This document shows positions 57,267 through 64,000 of a stretch of DNA of 64,000 bases, one piece after another. Numbering within the stretch: position 1 is the first letter of the stretch; each line of letters opens with the position of its first letter. Source of the DNA: Pseudomonas cichorii (lineage in GTDB: Bacteria; Pseudomonadota; Gammaproteobacteria; Pseudomonadales; Pseudomonadaceae); the NCBI RefSeq assembly GCF_018343775.1, contig NZ_CP074349.1, forward strand, positions 5,508,001-5,572,000, written 5' to 3'. The translations under genes and the position numbers were made by a program. The notes below the pieces were generated by a model. The model ran no database searches. It was not told the origin of the DNA and was given only the letters and a program-made list of their open reading frames with translations.

Positions 57267-57709
57267 TGGCTGCATTGCGCCTGCTCCTGGGTTTCGATTA
57301 CGGCACCAAACAGATCGGCATTGCGGTCGGCCAGGCCATTACCGGCCAGGCCCGAGAGCTGTGCACGCTCAAGGCACAGAACGGCGTCCCGGACTGGGAC
57401 AAGGTTCAGGCGCTGATTACCGAGTGGAAACCCGATGCCATCGTGGTCGGCCTGCCGCTGAACATGGACGGTACGCCCAGTGAGATGAGCGCCCGGGCCG
57501 AAAAGTTCTCGCGCAAGCTCAATGGCCGCTTCAACATTCCGGTCTATACCCACGATGAACGCCTGACCACCTTTGAAGCCAAGGGCGAACGCATGGCCCG
57601 TGGCGGTCAGCGGGGCAGCAGCTATCGTGACAACCCCGTGGATGCCATCGCCGCCGCGCTCTTGCTGCAAGGCTGGCTGGATGCCCATCCCGAGTTGTTG
57701 AATGCGTGA
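57266..57709 (+). CDS. ruvX: Holliday-junction resolvase-like nuclease RuvX (YqgF)
   Basis: A 147-residue RNase H-fold nuclease needed for 16S rRNA 5'-end maturation. Visible sites are LLGFDYGTKQIGIAVG, DAIVVGLPLNMDGTPSEMS and VYTHDERLTTFEA, with catalytic acidic residues in the first and third. It is coupled to algH by a one-base overlap (tgatg). Confidence 0.95.
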   Translation: MAALRLLLGFDYGTKQIGIAVGQAITGQARELCTLKAQNGVPDWDKVQALITEWKPDAIVVGLPLNMDGTPSEMSARAEKFSRKLNGRFNIPVYTHDERLTTFEAKGERMARGGQRGSSYRDNPVDAIAAALLLQGWLDAHPELLNA

Positions 57710-57809
57710 CTTTTCGGGCCAGAACAGCTTCGAGATACCCGGATTTCAAGTTTCCGCCTGAGCAGCCAGCCCCATGGGCGGTGCCCGGCCCTTTGATCAA
57801 GGAGCAATC

Positions 57810-58328
57810 ATGAGCTTGCCCAACCCCAGCGATCTGATTCGTCAGATGGCTACCGACCTGAGCGCTCACCTGAGCAAGCGCGGCATCAACGACCCTCGTT
57901 TCATCGGCATCCGCACCGGCGGTGTATGGGTGGCGCAGGCGCTGCTAAAGGCTATGGAAAACGACGCGCCCCTCGGCACACTGGATGTGTCCTTCTATCG
58001 CGACGACTTCAGCCAGAACGGCCTTCATCCTCAGGTTCGTCCCTCGGAGCTGCCGTTCGAGATCGAAGGCCAGCACCTGGTCCTGATCGATGACGTGCTC
58101 ATGAGCGGGCGCACCATTCGTGCAGCCCTCAACGAACTGTTCGATTACGGACGACCAGCCAGTGTCACGCTGGTCTGCCTGCTGGACCTGGACGCCGGTG
58201 AACTGCCGATTCGCCCCAACGTGGTGGGCGCATCGCTGCCCCTGGCACCCGACGAGCGCGTCAAGCTGACCGGCCCCGAGCCGCTGGCGCTCGAGCTTCA
58301 AGACCTTTCCACCGCTTCAGCCCTTTAA
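57810..58328 (+). CDS. pyrR: PyrR: uracil phosphoribosyltransferase / pyrimidine regulator homologue
   Basis: A 172-residue phosphoribosyltransferase-fold protein. The PRPP loop is [21 protein letters not shown]. It regulates pyr genes in Gram-positives by RNA binding; in pseudomonads a role in pyrBC' regulation has been reported. The ATG at 57810 with aaggag upstream was preferred to one 12 codons earlier. It lies 12 bases before pyrB. Confidence 0.93.
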   Translation: MSLPNPSDLIRQMATDLSAHLSKRGINDPRFIGIRTGGVWVAQALLKAMENDAPLGTLDVSFYRDDFSQNGLHPQVRPSELPFEIEGQHLVLIDDVLMSGRTIRAALNELFDYGRPASVTLVCLLDLDAGELPIRPNVVGASLPLAPDERVKLTGPEPLALELQDLSTASAL

Positions 58329-58340
58329 GAGTCCCTTGCG

Positions 58341-59345
58341 ATGACGCCTCTCGACGCCAAGCGCCCGCTGCAACTCAACCATCAGGGTCAGCTGCGCCAT
58401 TTTCTGTCTCTGGACGGCTTGCCCCGCGAACTGCTTACCGAAATCCTCGACACGGCTGACTCCTTCCTTGAAGTCGGCGCCCGTGCGGTGAAGAAAGTCC
58501 CGCTGTTGCGTGGCAAGACCGTCTGCAACGTGTTCTTCGAGAACTCGACCCGCACGCGGACCACCTTTGAACTCGCCGCCCAGCGGCTGTCGGCGGACGT
58601 CATCACCCTCAACGTTTCGACGTCCTCCACCAGCAAGGGCGAGACGCTGTTCGACACCCTGCGCAACCTGGAAGCCATGGCTGCCGACATGTTTGTCGTC
58701 CGCCACGCCGACTCCGGCGCAGCCCACTTCATTGCCGAGCACGTATGCCCGGAAGTGGCGATCATCAACGGCGGCGACGGCCGTCACGCGCACCCGACCC
58801 AAGGCATGCTCGACATGCTGACGATCCGTCGTCACAAGGGCAGCTTCGAGAACCTGTCGGTGGCCATCGTCGGCGACATCCTGCACTCGCGCGTGGCGCG
58901 CTCCAACATGCTGGCCCTCAAGGCACTGGGTTGCCCGGACATTCGCGTCATCGGACCGAAAACCTTGCTGCCCATCGGCATTGAGCAATACGGGGTCAAG
59001 GTTTACACCGACATGACCGAAGGCCTGAAGGATGTGGACGTGGTCATCATGCTGCGCCTGCAACGCGAACGCATGACCGGCGGCCTGCTGCCCAGCGAAG
59101 GCGAGTTCTACCGTCTGTTCGGCCTGACCACTGCACGTCTGGCGGGCGCCAAGCCTGATGCCATCGTCATGCACCCAGGCCCCATCAACCGGGGCGTGGA
59201 AATCGAATCGGCCGTGGCCGACGGCGCGCACTCGGTCATTCTCAATCAAGTGACCTACGGGATCGCCGTGCGCATGGCCGTACTGTCCATGGCCATGAGC
59301 GGACAAACCGCACAACGACAATTCGAGCAGGAGAACGCCCTGTGA
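58341..59345 (+). CDS. pyrB: Aspartate carbamoyltransferase catalytic chain PyrB
   Basis: A 334-residue enzyme making N-carbamoyl-aspartate in pyrimidine synthesis. It has the carbamoyl-phosphate loop [37 protein letters not shown] and [12 protein letters not shown]. The extended N-terminal 30 residues fit the Pseudomonas class A enzyme, which needs the PyrC' partner for its dodecamer. It overlaps pyrC' by four bases (ATGTGA-type junction). Confidence 0.97.
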   Translation: MTPLDAKRPLQLNHQGQLRHFLSLDGLPRELLTEILDTADSFLEVGARAVKKVPLLRGKTVCNVFFENSTRTRTTFELAAQRLSADVITLNVSTSSTSKGETLFDTLRNLEAMAADMFVVRHADSGAAHFIAEHVCPEVAIINGGDGRHAHPTQGMLDMLTIRRHKGSFENLSVAIVGDILHSRVARSNMLALKALGCPDIRVIGPKTLLPIGIEQYGVKVYTDMTEGLKDVDVVIMLRLQRERMTGGLLPSEGEFYRLFGLTTARLAGAKPDAIVMHPGPINRGVEIESAVADGAHSVILNQVTYGIAVRMAVLSMAMSGQTAQRQFEQENAL

Positions 59346-60613
59346 AGCTCAGCATTCTCGGCGCTCGCGTCATCGATCCGGTCAGTGGGCTGGATAAAGT
59401 CACGGACCTGCACCTTGAAGCGGGCAAGATCCTCGCCATCGGCGCTGCACCCGCAGGCTTCGAGCCCAGCCAGACCATCGACGCCAACGGCCTTGTCGCC
59501 GCACCCGGCCTCGTTGACCTCAATGTTTCCCTGCGCGAACCGGGTTACAGCCGCAAAGGCACCATCGCCAGCGAAACACGCGCCGCAACGGCAGGTGGCG
59601 TCACCAGCCTGTGCTGCCCGCCACGCACCAAGCCGGTACTCGACACCTCGGCGGTCGCCGAACTGATCCTGGACCGCGCCCGCGAGGCCGGATACAGCAA
59701 GGTCTTCCCTATCGGCGCCTTGAGCAAAGGGCTGGAAGGCGAGCAACTGGCAGAACTGATTGCCCTGCGCGACGCCGGTTGCGTGGCGTTCGGCAATGGC
59801 TTGAGCAGCTTCAGCAATACCCGCACCCTCTGCCGGGCGCTGGAATATGCGGCGACTTTCGACCTGACGGTGATTTTCAACTCTCAGGATCGTGACCTGG
59901 CTGAAGGCGGCCTGGCCCATGAAGGCCCGACTGCCAGCTTCCTTGGCTTGGCCGGCATCCCGGAAACAGCGGAAACCGTGGCACTGGCCCGGGACCTGCT
60001 GCTGGTGGAACAAAGCGGCGTGCGTGCGCACTTCAGCCAGTTGACCAGCGCCCGTGGCGCAGCCCTGATCGCCCAGGCGCAAGCCCGCGGCCTGCCGGTG
60101 ACCGCCGATGTGGCCTTGTATCAGTTGATCCTGACCGACGAAGCCCTGATCGACTTCTCCAGCCTGTATCACGTCCAGCCGCCACTGCGCACCCGCGCCG
60201 ACCGCGACGGCCTGCGTGAAGCCGTGAAATCCGGTGTGATCCAGGCCATCTCCAGCCATCACCAGCCACATGAACGTGATGCCAAGCTGGCACCGTTTGG
60301 CGCGACCGAGCCGGGCATCAGCAGTGTCGAGCTGTTGCTGCCACTGGCGATGACGCTGGTTGAAGATGGCTTGCTCGACCTGCCGACCCTGATCGCCCGC
60401 CTGAGCTCAGGCCCTGCAGCCGCCTTGCGCCTGCCAGCCGGGCAATTGAGCGCAGGCTCGGCGGCTGATCTGGTGCTGTTCGACCCGGCAGCCTCGACGG
60501 TTGCCGGCGAGAAGTGGCTGTCCAAAGGCGATAACTGCCCGTTCCTGGGGCATTGCCTGCCGGGTGCCGTGCGTTACACGCTGGTGGACGGGCGGATCAG
60601 TTATAGCGCCTGA
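59342..60613 (+). CDS. pyrC: Inactive dihydroorotase-like subunit PyrC'
   Basis: A 423-residue amidohydrolase-fold protein translated from a GTG start overlapping the pyrB end. Where active dihydroorotases have the metal-binding HxH before LREPG, this one reads [13 protein letters not shown] (about residues 58-70), so both histidines are missing. It therefore serves as a structural subunit of the aspartate transcarbamoylase complex. An active pyrC must be elsewhere in the genome. Other family landmarks remain, e.g. ISSHHQPH near 308. Confidence 0.93.
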   Translation: MKLSILGARVIDPVSGLDKVTDLHLEAGKILAIGAAPAGFEPSQTIDANGLVAAPGLVDLNVSLREPGYSRKGTIASETRAATAGGVTSLCCPPRTKPVLDTSAVAELILDRAREAGYSKVFPIGALSKGLEGEQLAELIALRDAGCVAFGNGLSSFSNTRTLCRALEYAATFDLTVIFNSQDRDLAEGGLAHEGPTASFLGLAGIPETAETVALARDLLLVEQSGVRAHFSQLTSARGAALIAQAQARGLPVTADVALYQLILTDEALIDFSSLYHVQPPLRTRADRDGLREAVKSGVIQAISSHHQPHERDAKLAPFGATEPGISSVELLLPLAMTLVEDGLLDLPTLIARLSSGPAAALRLPAGQLSAGSAADLVLFDPAASTVAGEKWLSKGDNCPFLGHCLPGAVRYTLVDGRISYSA

Positions 60614-60629
60614 CCCAATGGAAGGGGAG

Positions 60630-60649
60630 CCGGTTTTGGAGATAACCGG
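60630..60649 (+). terminator. Weak hairpin terminator after pyrC'
   Basis: ccggtt and aaccgg pair around an eight-base loop, followed by tttcctctcgcattttt. It lies 17 bases past the pyrC' stop, between convergent genes. Confidence 0.45.
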
Positions 60650-60693
60650 TTTCCTCTCGCATTTTTGCCTACGCCGCATAATTCCGAAAAATT

Positions 60694-61080
60694 TTACAAT
60701 CTTTTCCTCGCAGCCTCCGCAATCATCTCGTCCTCATCTGAAGCAAGCGCGATTAAAATATCCTTGGGCACTTTGGGGTTACAGGCAATTCTATGTCTGA
60801 CAATGACCTCTTTATCGCTCGCTAATCGCTCAAAAATAGATCTATTTATACGTCGCTTCATTGCCACATCCCAACGAACATCAACATCATCACTAACCGA
60901 AAGTCTCTCCAACACATTCAATGAAATTGAAGCGTTTGCAGTGACGACACGAGAGAGCTCAGGATATTTTGAAAGCACGTCAAACCAAACCTCATCGGAG
61001 GCCGACTCATTAATCTTTTCATTTTCAATCTCATCCTCGCTTTCCGCGTAACGCTTGAACTCCTCAGCACTAGTAATCAT
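60694..61080 (-). CDS. Probable Rhs immunity protein with variant leucine-rich repeats
   Basis: A 128-residue, acidic protein. Residues about 35-125 consist of roughly four repeats with the pattern (V)RxxVAxNPxxPxxxLxxLAxDxD, for example VRHRIACNPKVPKDILIALASDEDE, which is the variant leucine-rich (LRV/HEAT-like) type. Its ATG overlaps the stop of the Rhs toxin gene (ATGA), and the DNA is strongly AT-rich like the toxin tip. By position and composition it is the immunity gene for the adjacent toxin; I know no family name for it. It converges with pyrC'. Confidence 0.78.
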   Translation of the reverse strand: MITSAEEFKRYAESEDEIENEKINESASDEVWFDVLSKYPELSRVVTANASISLNVLERLSVSDDVDVRWDVAMKRRINRSIFERLASDKEVIVRHRIACNPKVPKDILIALASDEDEMIAEAARKRL

Positions 61081-64000
61081 CAATTTCCTCCTCGAGCGTC
61101 TCGGCACTTCATGCGTTTCATCGACATAATTTTTCCAGTGTCACCCTTGTGCTTACCTGTGATGAAATCACCATAGATATCAGCATCGTGCTGATGCACT
61201 AGATCGGTACGCTCCTGTGCCATCACCTTCCATGCAGAGCTACCATGCCCCTCTGTATCGGCAGACCACCACAACTCCGTTTTAGGATCGCGATAGTATT
61301 TAACGTATGTACCATTCAAATTGCCTTCGCATACTCGATCGAATCGATTAACCTCCCACTTTTTCCTGCATGGGCAATTCGAGTTTTGGTTAGGCTTACT
61401 TGAGGCTTGCTTTCTTCCCGCAGTACCAGATGCTTTAGCAAGACCCAACGGGTCAATCCACTCAACAGGGTTTGGAGCGTACGCAAAGAAGTTGATACCT
61501 CCGGCGAGTTCAATCGGATCCTTACTAACAAACCGCCCTACCCTCGGATCATAGTACCGGTATCGGTTGTAATGCAGCCCCGTCTCATGATCGTGGTACT
61601 GGCCCTGGAAGCGGATCGGGTTGGTCAGGCCGAGCTGTTGGGCTGAGGCCGAGCGTTGTTCCTTGATTTCACCCCATGCCTTGTACTGTGCGCTCCAGGC
61701 GATGTTGCCGTTCTGGTCGGTCAGCTCCTGTGGCGTGCCCAGGTGGTCGCACTGGTACCAGGCCAGGGCGTCGAAGGGTTGGGCTTTTGGCCTGTGGTGC
61801 CACAGTGGGTCTTCGTCGAAGTTGTAGGGGCCGCTGTAGTCGGGCTGGTCGAGCAGGTTGATCGGGCTTTGGCGCAGGGCCTGGGCCACGGGCACGAAGC
61901 TGCCGGGTTCGTACAGGTAGTGCACGGTGCGGCCGGTGCCGCTTTCGTGCTGTGCCGGGCTGCTTTCCCAGGCGAGGGTGTCGCCGTCCCAGCCGTAGAG
62001 GGTGAAACCGCAGCCCAGTTCGCGTTGCTTGCGGGCGTGTTCGTTGCAGTTCCATTGCGAGCCCGCTTCGGGGCGGTGTTGGGTGTGCGCAGTCGAGTGC
62101 TTGTACAGACGGCGACCCAGGGCGTCGTAGGCGTAGTCCACTGCCAGGCGCGCATCGTCGAAATGCACCAGCCGGTCGAACAGGTCCCAGGTCAGGCGGC
62201 TGTAGGCACCGTTGTGCCAGCGCAGTACCTGATTGCCGCGCTCGTCGTAGTCGTAATGAGTGCCGGCGTATTCGCGCAGCAGGTTATCCAGCAACTGGCT
62301 GCGCTTGGGGTCCTGGTCCAGCGGGCGGCGGATTTCGTTGACGGTGTCGTCCAGCAGGTTGCCTGCCGGGTCGAAGGCAAAGGTTTCCACGCCCAACCGG
62401 CTGGTGGCGCTGAGCAGACGGCCTACCGGGTCGTAACGATAGGCCAGCGGGCCACGGCGGCTGTCGTTGATATCGGTCAACTGGCCGGCGGCGTCGTATT
62501 GATACTCGCGCTTGAGCAGGGTGGATTTGTCGTCGGAGCGGCCCAGCAGTTGTTCCTGCAAGCGTCCGGCCGGGTCCCAGCTCTGGGTTTGCAGCAGGCG
62601 GTTGCCTTGGTGACGGGCAATCTCGCGGTGCAGGTCGTCGCGTTCGTAGCCGATCAGGTCGTGATCGTCCAGACGCATCCCCAGCAAATGGCCGCTGCCA
62701 TAGGTCAGCCAGCTGACCCGGTGCCCGTCCGGGCGGGTGGTGGCGATGCGCTGGTTGAGCACATCGTATTCATGCTGCCAGACCGCGACCTGCGGTTTAT
62801 CCAGGCCCAGATAGTGCTGATGCTCGCGCAGCAGGTTGCCCGCCGGGTCGTGGAACCATTGCAGGCGGCTGTCGGGGTTATCGGCAAGGATCAGGTTGCC
62901 GTTGCCGTCGTAGGCAAAGGTTTCGGTCTGGGTCTTTTCGCCCAGGCGCGCCGTGCGTTCGATCAGGCGACCCATGGGGTCGAAGCTCAGGTCGATGGCC
63001 CGTTCGCCATTGACGGTGCGAGCCAGACGGCCGGTGTCCGGGTCGTACTGATAGCGGGTGACCCGGCCATCGAAACCGGACTCGTCCAGCAAACGGCCTA
63101 CAGGGTCGTAGTGGAAGTGGGCGCGGCGCTCGTTTTCGTTTTCCAGGGTGGTCAGGCGACCCAGCAGGTCCCAGCGGTAGCGCAGGGTCTGTTCGGCAGC
63201 ATCGATGCGTTCGGCAATCAGGCCCGCTGCGCTGTAACTCCAGGTGGTGCAGCGTTCCAGGGCATCGGTGTGGGCCAGCAGTCGACCTTCGGCATCGCGC
63301 TCGAAACGTTCTTCGGTCTTGTCCGGGTGAATGATCAGCGCCAGGTGCCCGGCCTTGTACTGGTACTCGGTGGTGTTACCCGCGGCATCGGTGAAGCTGA
63401 CCATCTGCCCCAGGTCGTTGTATTTCCAGGCGCTGCTCTTGCCGGAGCAGTCGGTGTATTCGACGAGTTGCCCGGCGTCGTTGTAGGCCAGAACCTTTTC
63501 ATTGCCGTGGGCGTCCTTGATGGCCGTGGGCAGACCTGCGTCGTTGTAGGCATATTCGGTCTTGTTGCCCAGCGGGTCGATGGCTTCGACCAGATTGCCG
63601 TGATCATCGTAACCGCGCTGCCACTGCCCGCCTTCGGCGTCGCTGATCTTGATCAACTGGTCCTGATCGTCGTAGGCGTAGTGCACCACGGTGTCGTCGG
63701 CGCGGATATGTTGCAGCAGGTTGCTGCGCTCGTCGTAGCGATAGCGGTCGGTGCTGCCGTCAGCGTGCACATGGCGCACGACGTTCTTGGCCTCGTCACG
63801 GAACAGCCATTCCGAGCGCCCGTCGGCGTGGCGGATGCGGTAGGTGTAGCCCTTGATGTCGTAGTAGTGCCAGGTTTCATGGCCCAAGGCATCGGTGACG
63901 TAGGTCAGGCGGATGTTTTCGTCCCACTCCAGGCGGGTGTCGAAACTGCCGTCGTCGGCCCATTCGCGCACGGCTCGGGCGTCGGCACCGCTGCCGTCCC
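61080..64000 (-). CDS. Rhs polymorphic toxin, 3' part (5' end beyond the window)
   Basis: The reading frame is open to the right edge; at least 972 codons are inside. Most is YD-repeat shell (units such as YRYDERSNLLQHIR, YAYDDQDQLIKI). The Rhs core ends with RFVSKDPIELAGGINFFAYAPNP and DPLGL. The remaining ~119 residues are the toxin tip, which is AT-richer and contains CPCRKKW, ELWWSADTEGHGSSAWKVM and DIYGDFITGKHKGDTGKIM. From memory the WSxDxxGHGxSAWKV pattern resembles the Ntox21 class of predicted RNases; this is tentative. Rhs proteins are delivered to rival cells, usually by type VI secretion. Confidence 0.9.
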   Translation of the reverse strand, partial: DGSGADARAVREWADDGSFDTRLEWDENIRLTYVTDALGHETWHYYDIKGYTYRIRHADGRSEWLFRDEAKNVVRHVHADGSTDRYRYDERSNLLQHIRADDTVVHYAYDDQDQLIKISDAEGGQWQRGYDDHGNLVEAIDPLGNKTEYAYNDAGLPTAIKDAHGNEKVLAYNDAGQLVEYTDCSGKSSAWKYNDLGQMVSFTDAAGNTTEYQYKAGHLALIIHPDKTEERFERDAEGRLLAHTDALERCTTWSYSAAGLIAERIDAAEQTLRYRWDLLGRLTTLENENERRAHFHYDPVGRLLDESGFDGRVTRYQYDPDTGRLARTVNGERAIDLSFDPMGRLIERTARLGEKTQTETFAYDGNGNLILADNPDSRLQWFHDPAGNLLREHQHYLGLDKPQVAVWQHEYDVLNQRIATTRPDGHRVSWLTYGSGHLLGMRLDDHDLIGYERDDLHREIARHQGNRLLQTQSWDPAGRLQEQLLGRSDDKSTLLKREYQYDAAGQLTDINDSRRGPLAYRYDPVGRLLSATSRLGVETFAFDPAGNLLDDTVNEIRRPLDQDPKRSQLLDNLLREYAGTHYDYDERGNQVLRWHNGAYSRLTWDLFDRLVHFDDARLAVDYAYDALGRRLYKHSTAHTQHRPEAGSQWNCNEHARKQRELGCGFTLYGWDGDTLAWESSPAQHESGTGRTVHYLYEPGSFVPVAQALRQSPINLLDQPDYSGPYNFDEDPLWHHRPKAQPFDALAWYQCDHLGTPQELTDQNGNIAWSAQYKAWGEIKEQRSASAQQLGLTNPIRFQGQYHDHETGLHYNRYRYYDPRVGRFVSKDPIELAGGINFFAYAPNPVEWIDPLGLAKASGTAGRKQASSKPNQNSNCPCRKKWEVNRFDRVCEGNLNGTYVKYYRDPKTELWWSADTEGHGSSAWKVMAQERTDLVHQHDADIYGDFITGKHKGDTGKIMSMKRMKCRDARGGN

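Noticed and set aside
1..64000. tRNA, rRNA, CRISPR and insertion-sequence genes
   Set aside because: I looked for cloverleaf-type ends, transposase frames and direct-repeat arrays and saw none that I could support.

Overview
The window is about 64 kb of a Pseudomonas chromosome, most likely from the P. syringae group or a close relative. The evidence is the gene order (rhlE, bioA, rsmE, the mdc malonate cluster, pilGHIJ-chpA-chpC, gshB, tonB, algH, ruvX, pyrR-pyrB-pyrC'), the high coding GC, and many short REP palindromes of the type gcgaat-tcattcgc / gcggataaatccgc between genes. The species is an inference; no rRNA or tRNA gene is visible.

Layout. 1-7.7 kb: the end of rhlE, a YceI/cytochrome b561 pair, an exported FAD amine oxidase with a Lys/Ala/Pro-rich tail, bioA, rsmE and a haemolysin III-type membrane protein. 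6.8-15.1 kb: a complete malonate decarboxylase locus, with the regulator mdcR diverging from the tightly overlapping mdcABCDEGH-madLM operon. 15.4-17.3 kb: an AT-richer exported M60-like (enhancin-type) metallopeptidase, probably acquired.

17.5-44.2 kb is the accessory heart of the window. Reading leftwards from about 38.2 kb there is a sulfotransferase, a 2425-residue DUF4347/Ig-repeat protein, an OprM/TolC-type outer-membrane lipoprotein, an aspartyl/asparaginyl beta-hydroxylase-like protein, a second sulfotransferase, a small membrane protein of unknown function and a 2756-residue RTX protein carrying a FrpC-like module. To the right lie an orphan tail-collar protein with a DUF6916-like partner, a GNAT acetyltransferase, and a three-gene operon of membrane-fusion proteins: an exported HlyD, a GAF-like/TM/HlyD protein and an M50 site-2-protease/HlyD chimera. 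No ABC exporter is present. I read this as a candidate export system for giant surface or secreted proteins with associated modifying enzymes (hydroxylation, sulfation). It is the best candidate here for an undescribed system, but the linkage between its parts is inferred from proximity.

44.4-54.4 kb: the Pil-Chp chemosensory cluster for type IV pili, lacking pilK and chpB. 54.7-60.6 kb: housekeeping genes gshB, tonB (the TonB3 position), algH, ruvX, pyrR, pyrB and a catalytically dead pyrC'. 60.7-64 kb: the 3' part of an Rhs polymorphic toxin gene, entering from the right edge on the minus strand, with an AT-rich toxin tip and an ATGA-overlapping immunity gene built of variant leucine-rich repeats.
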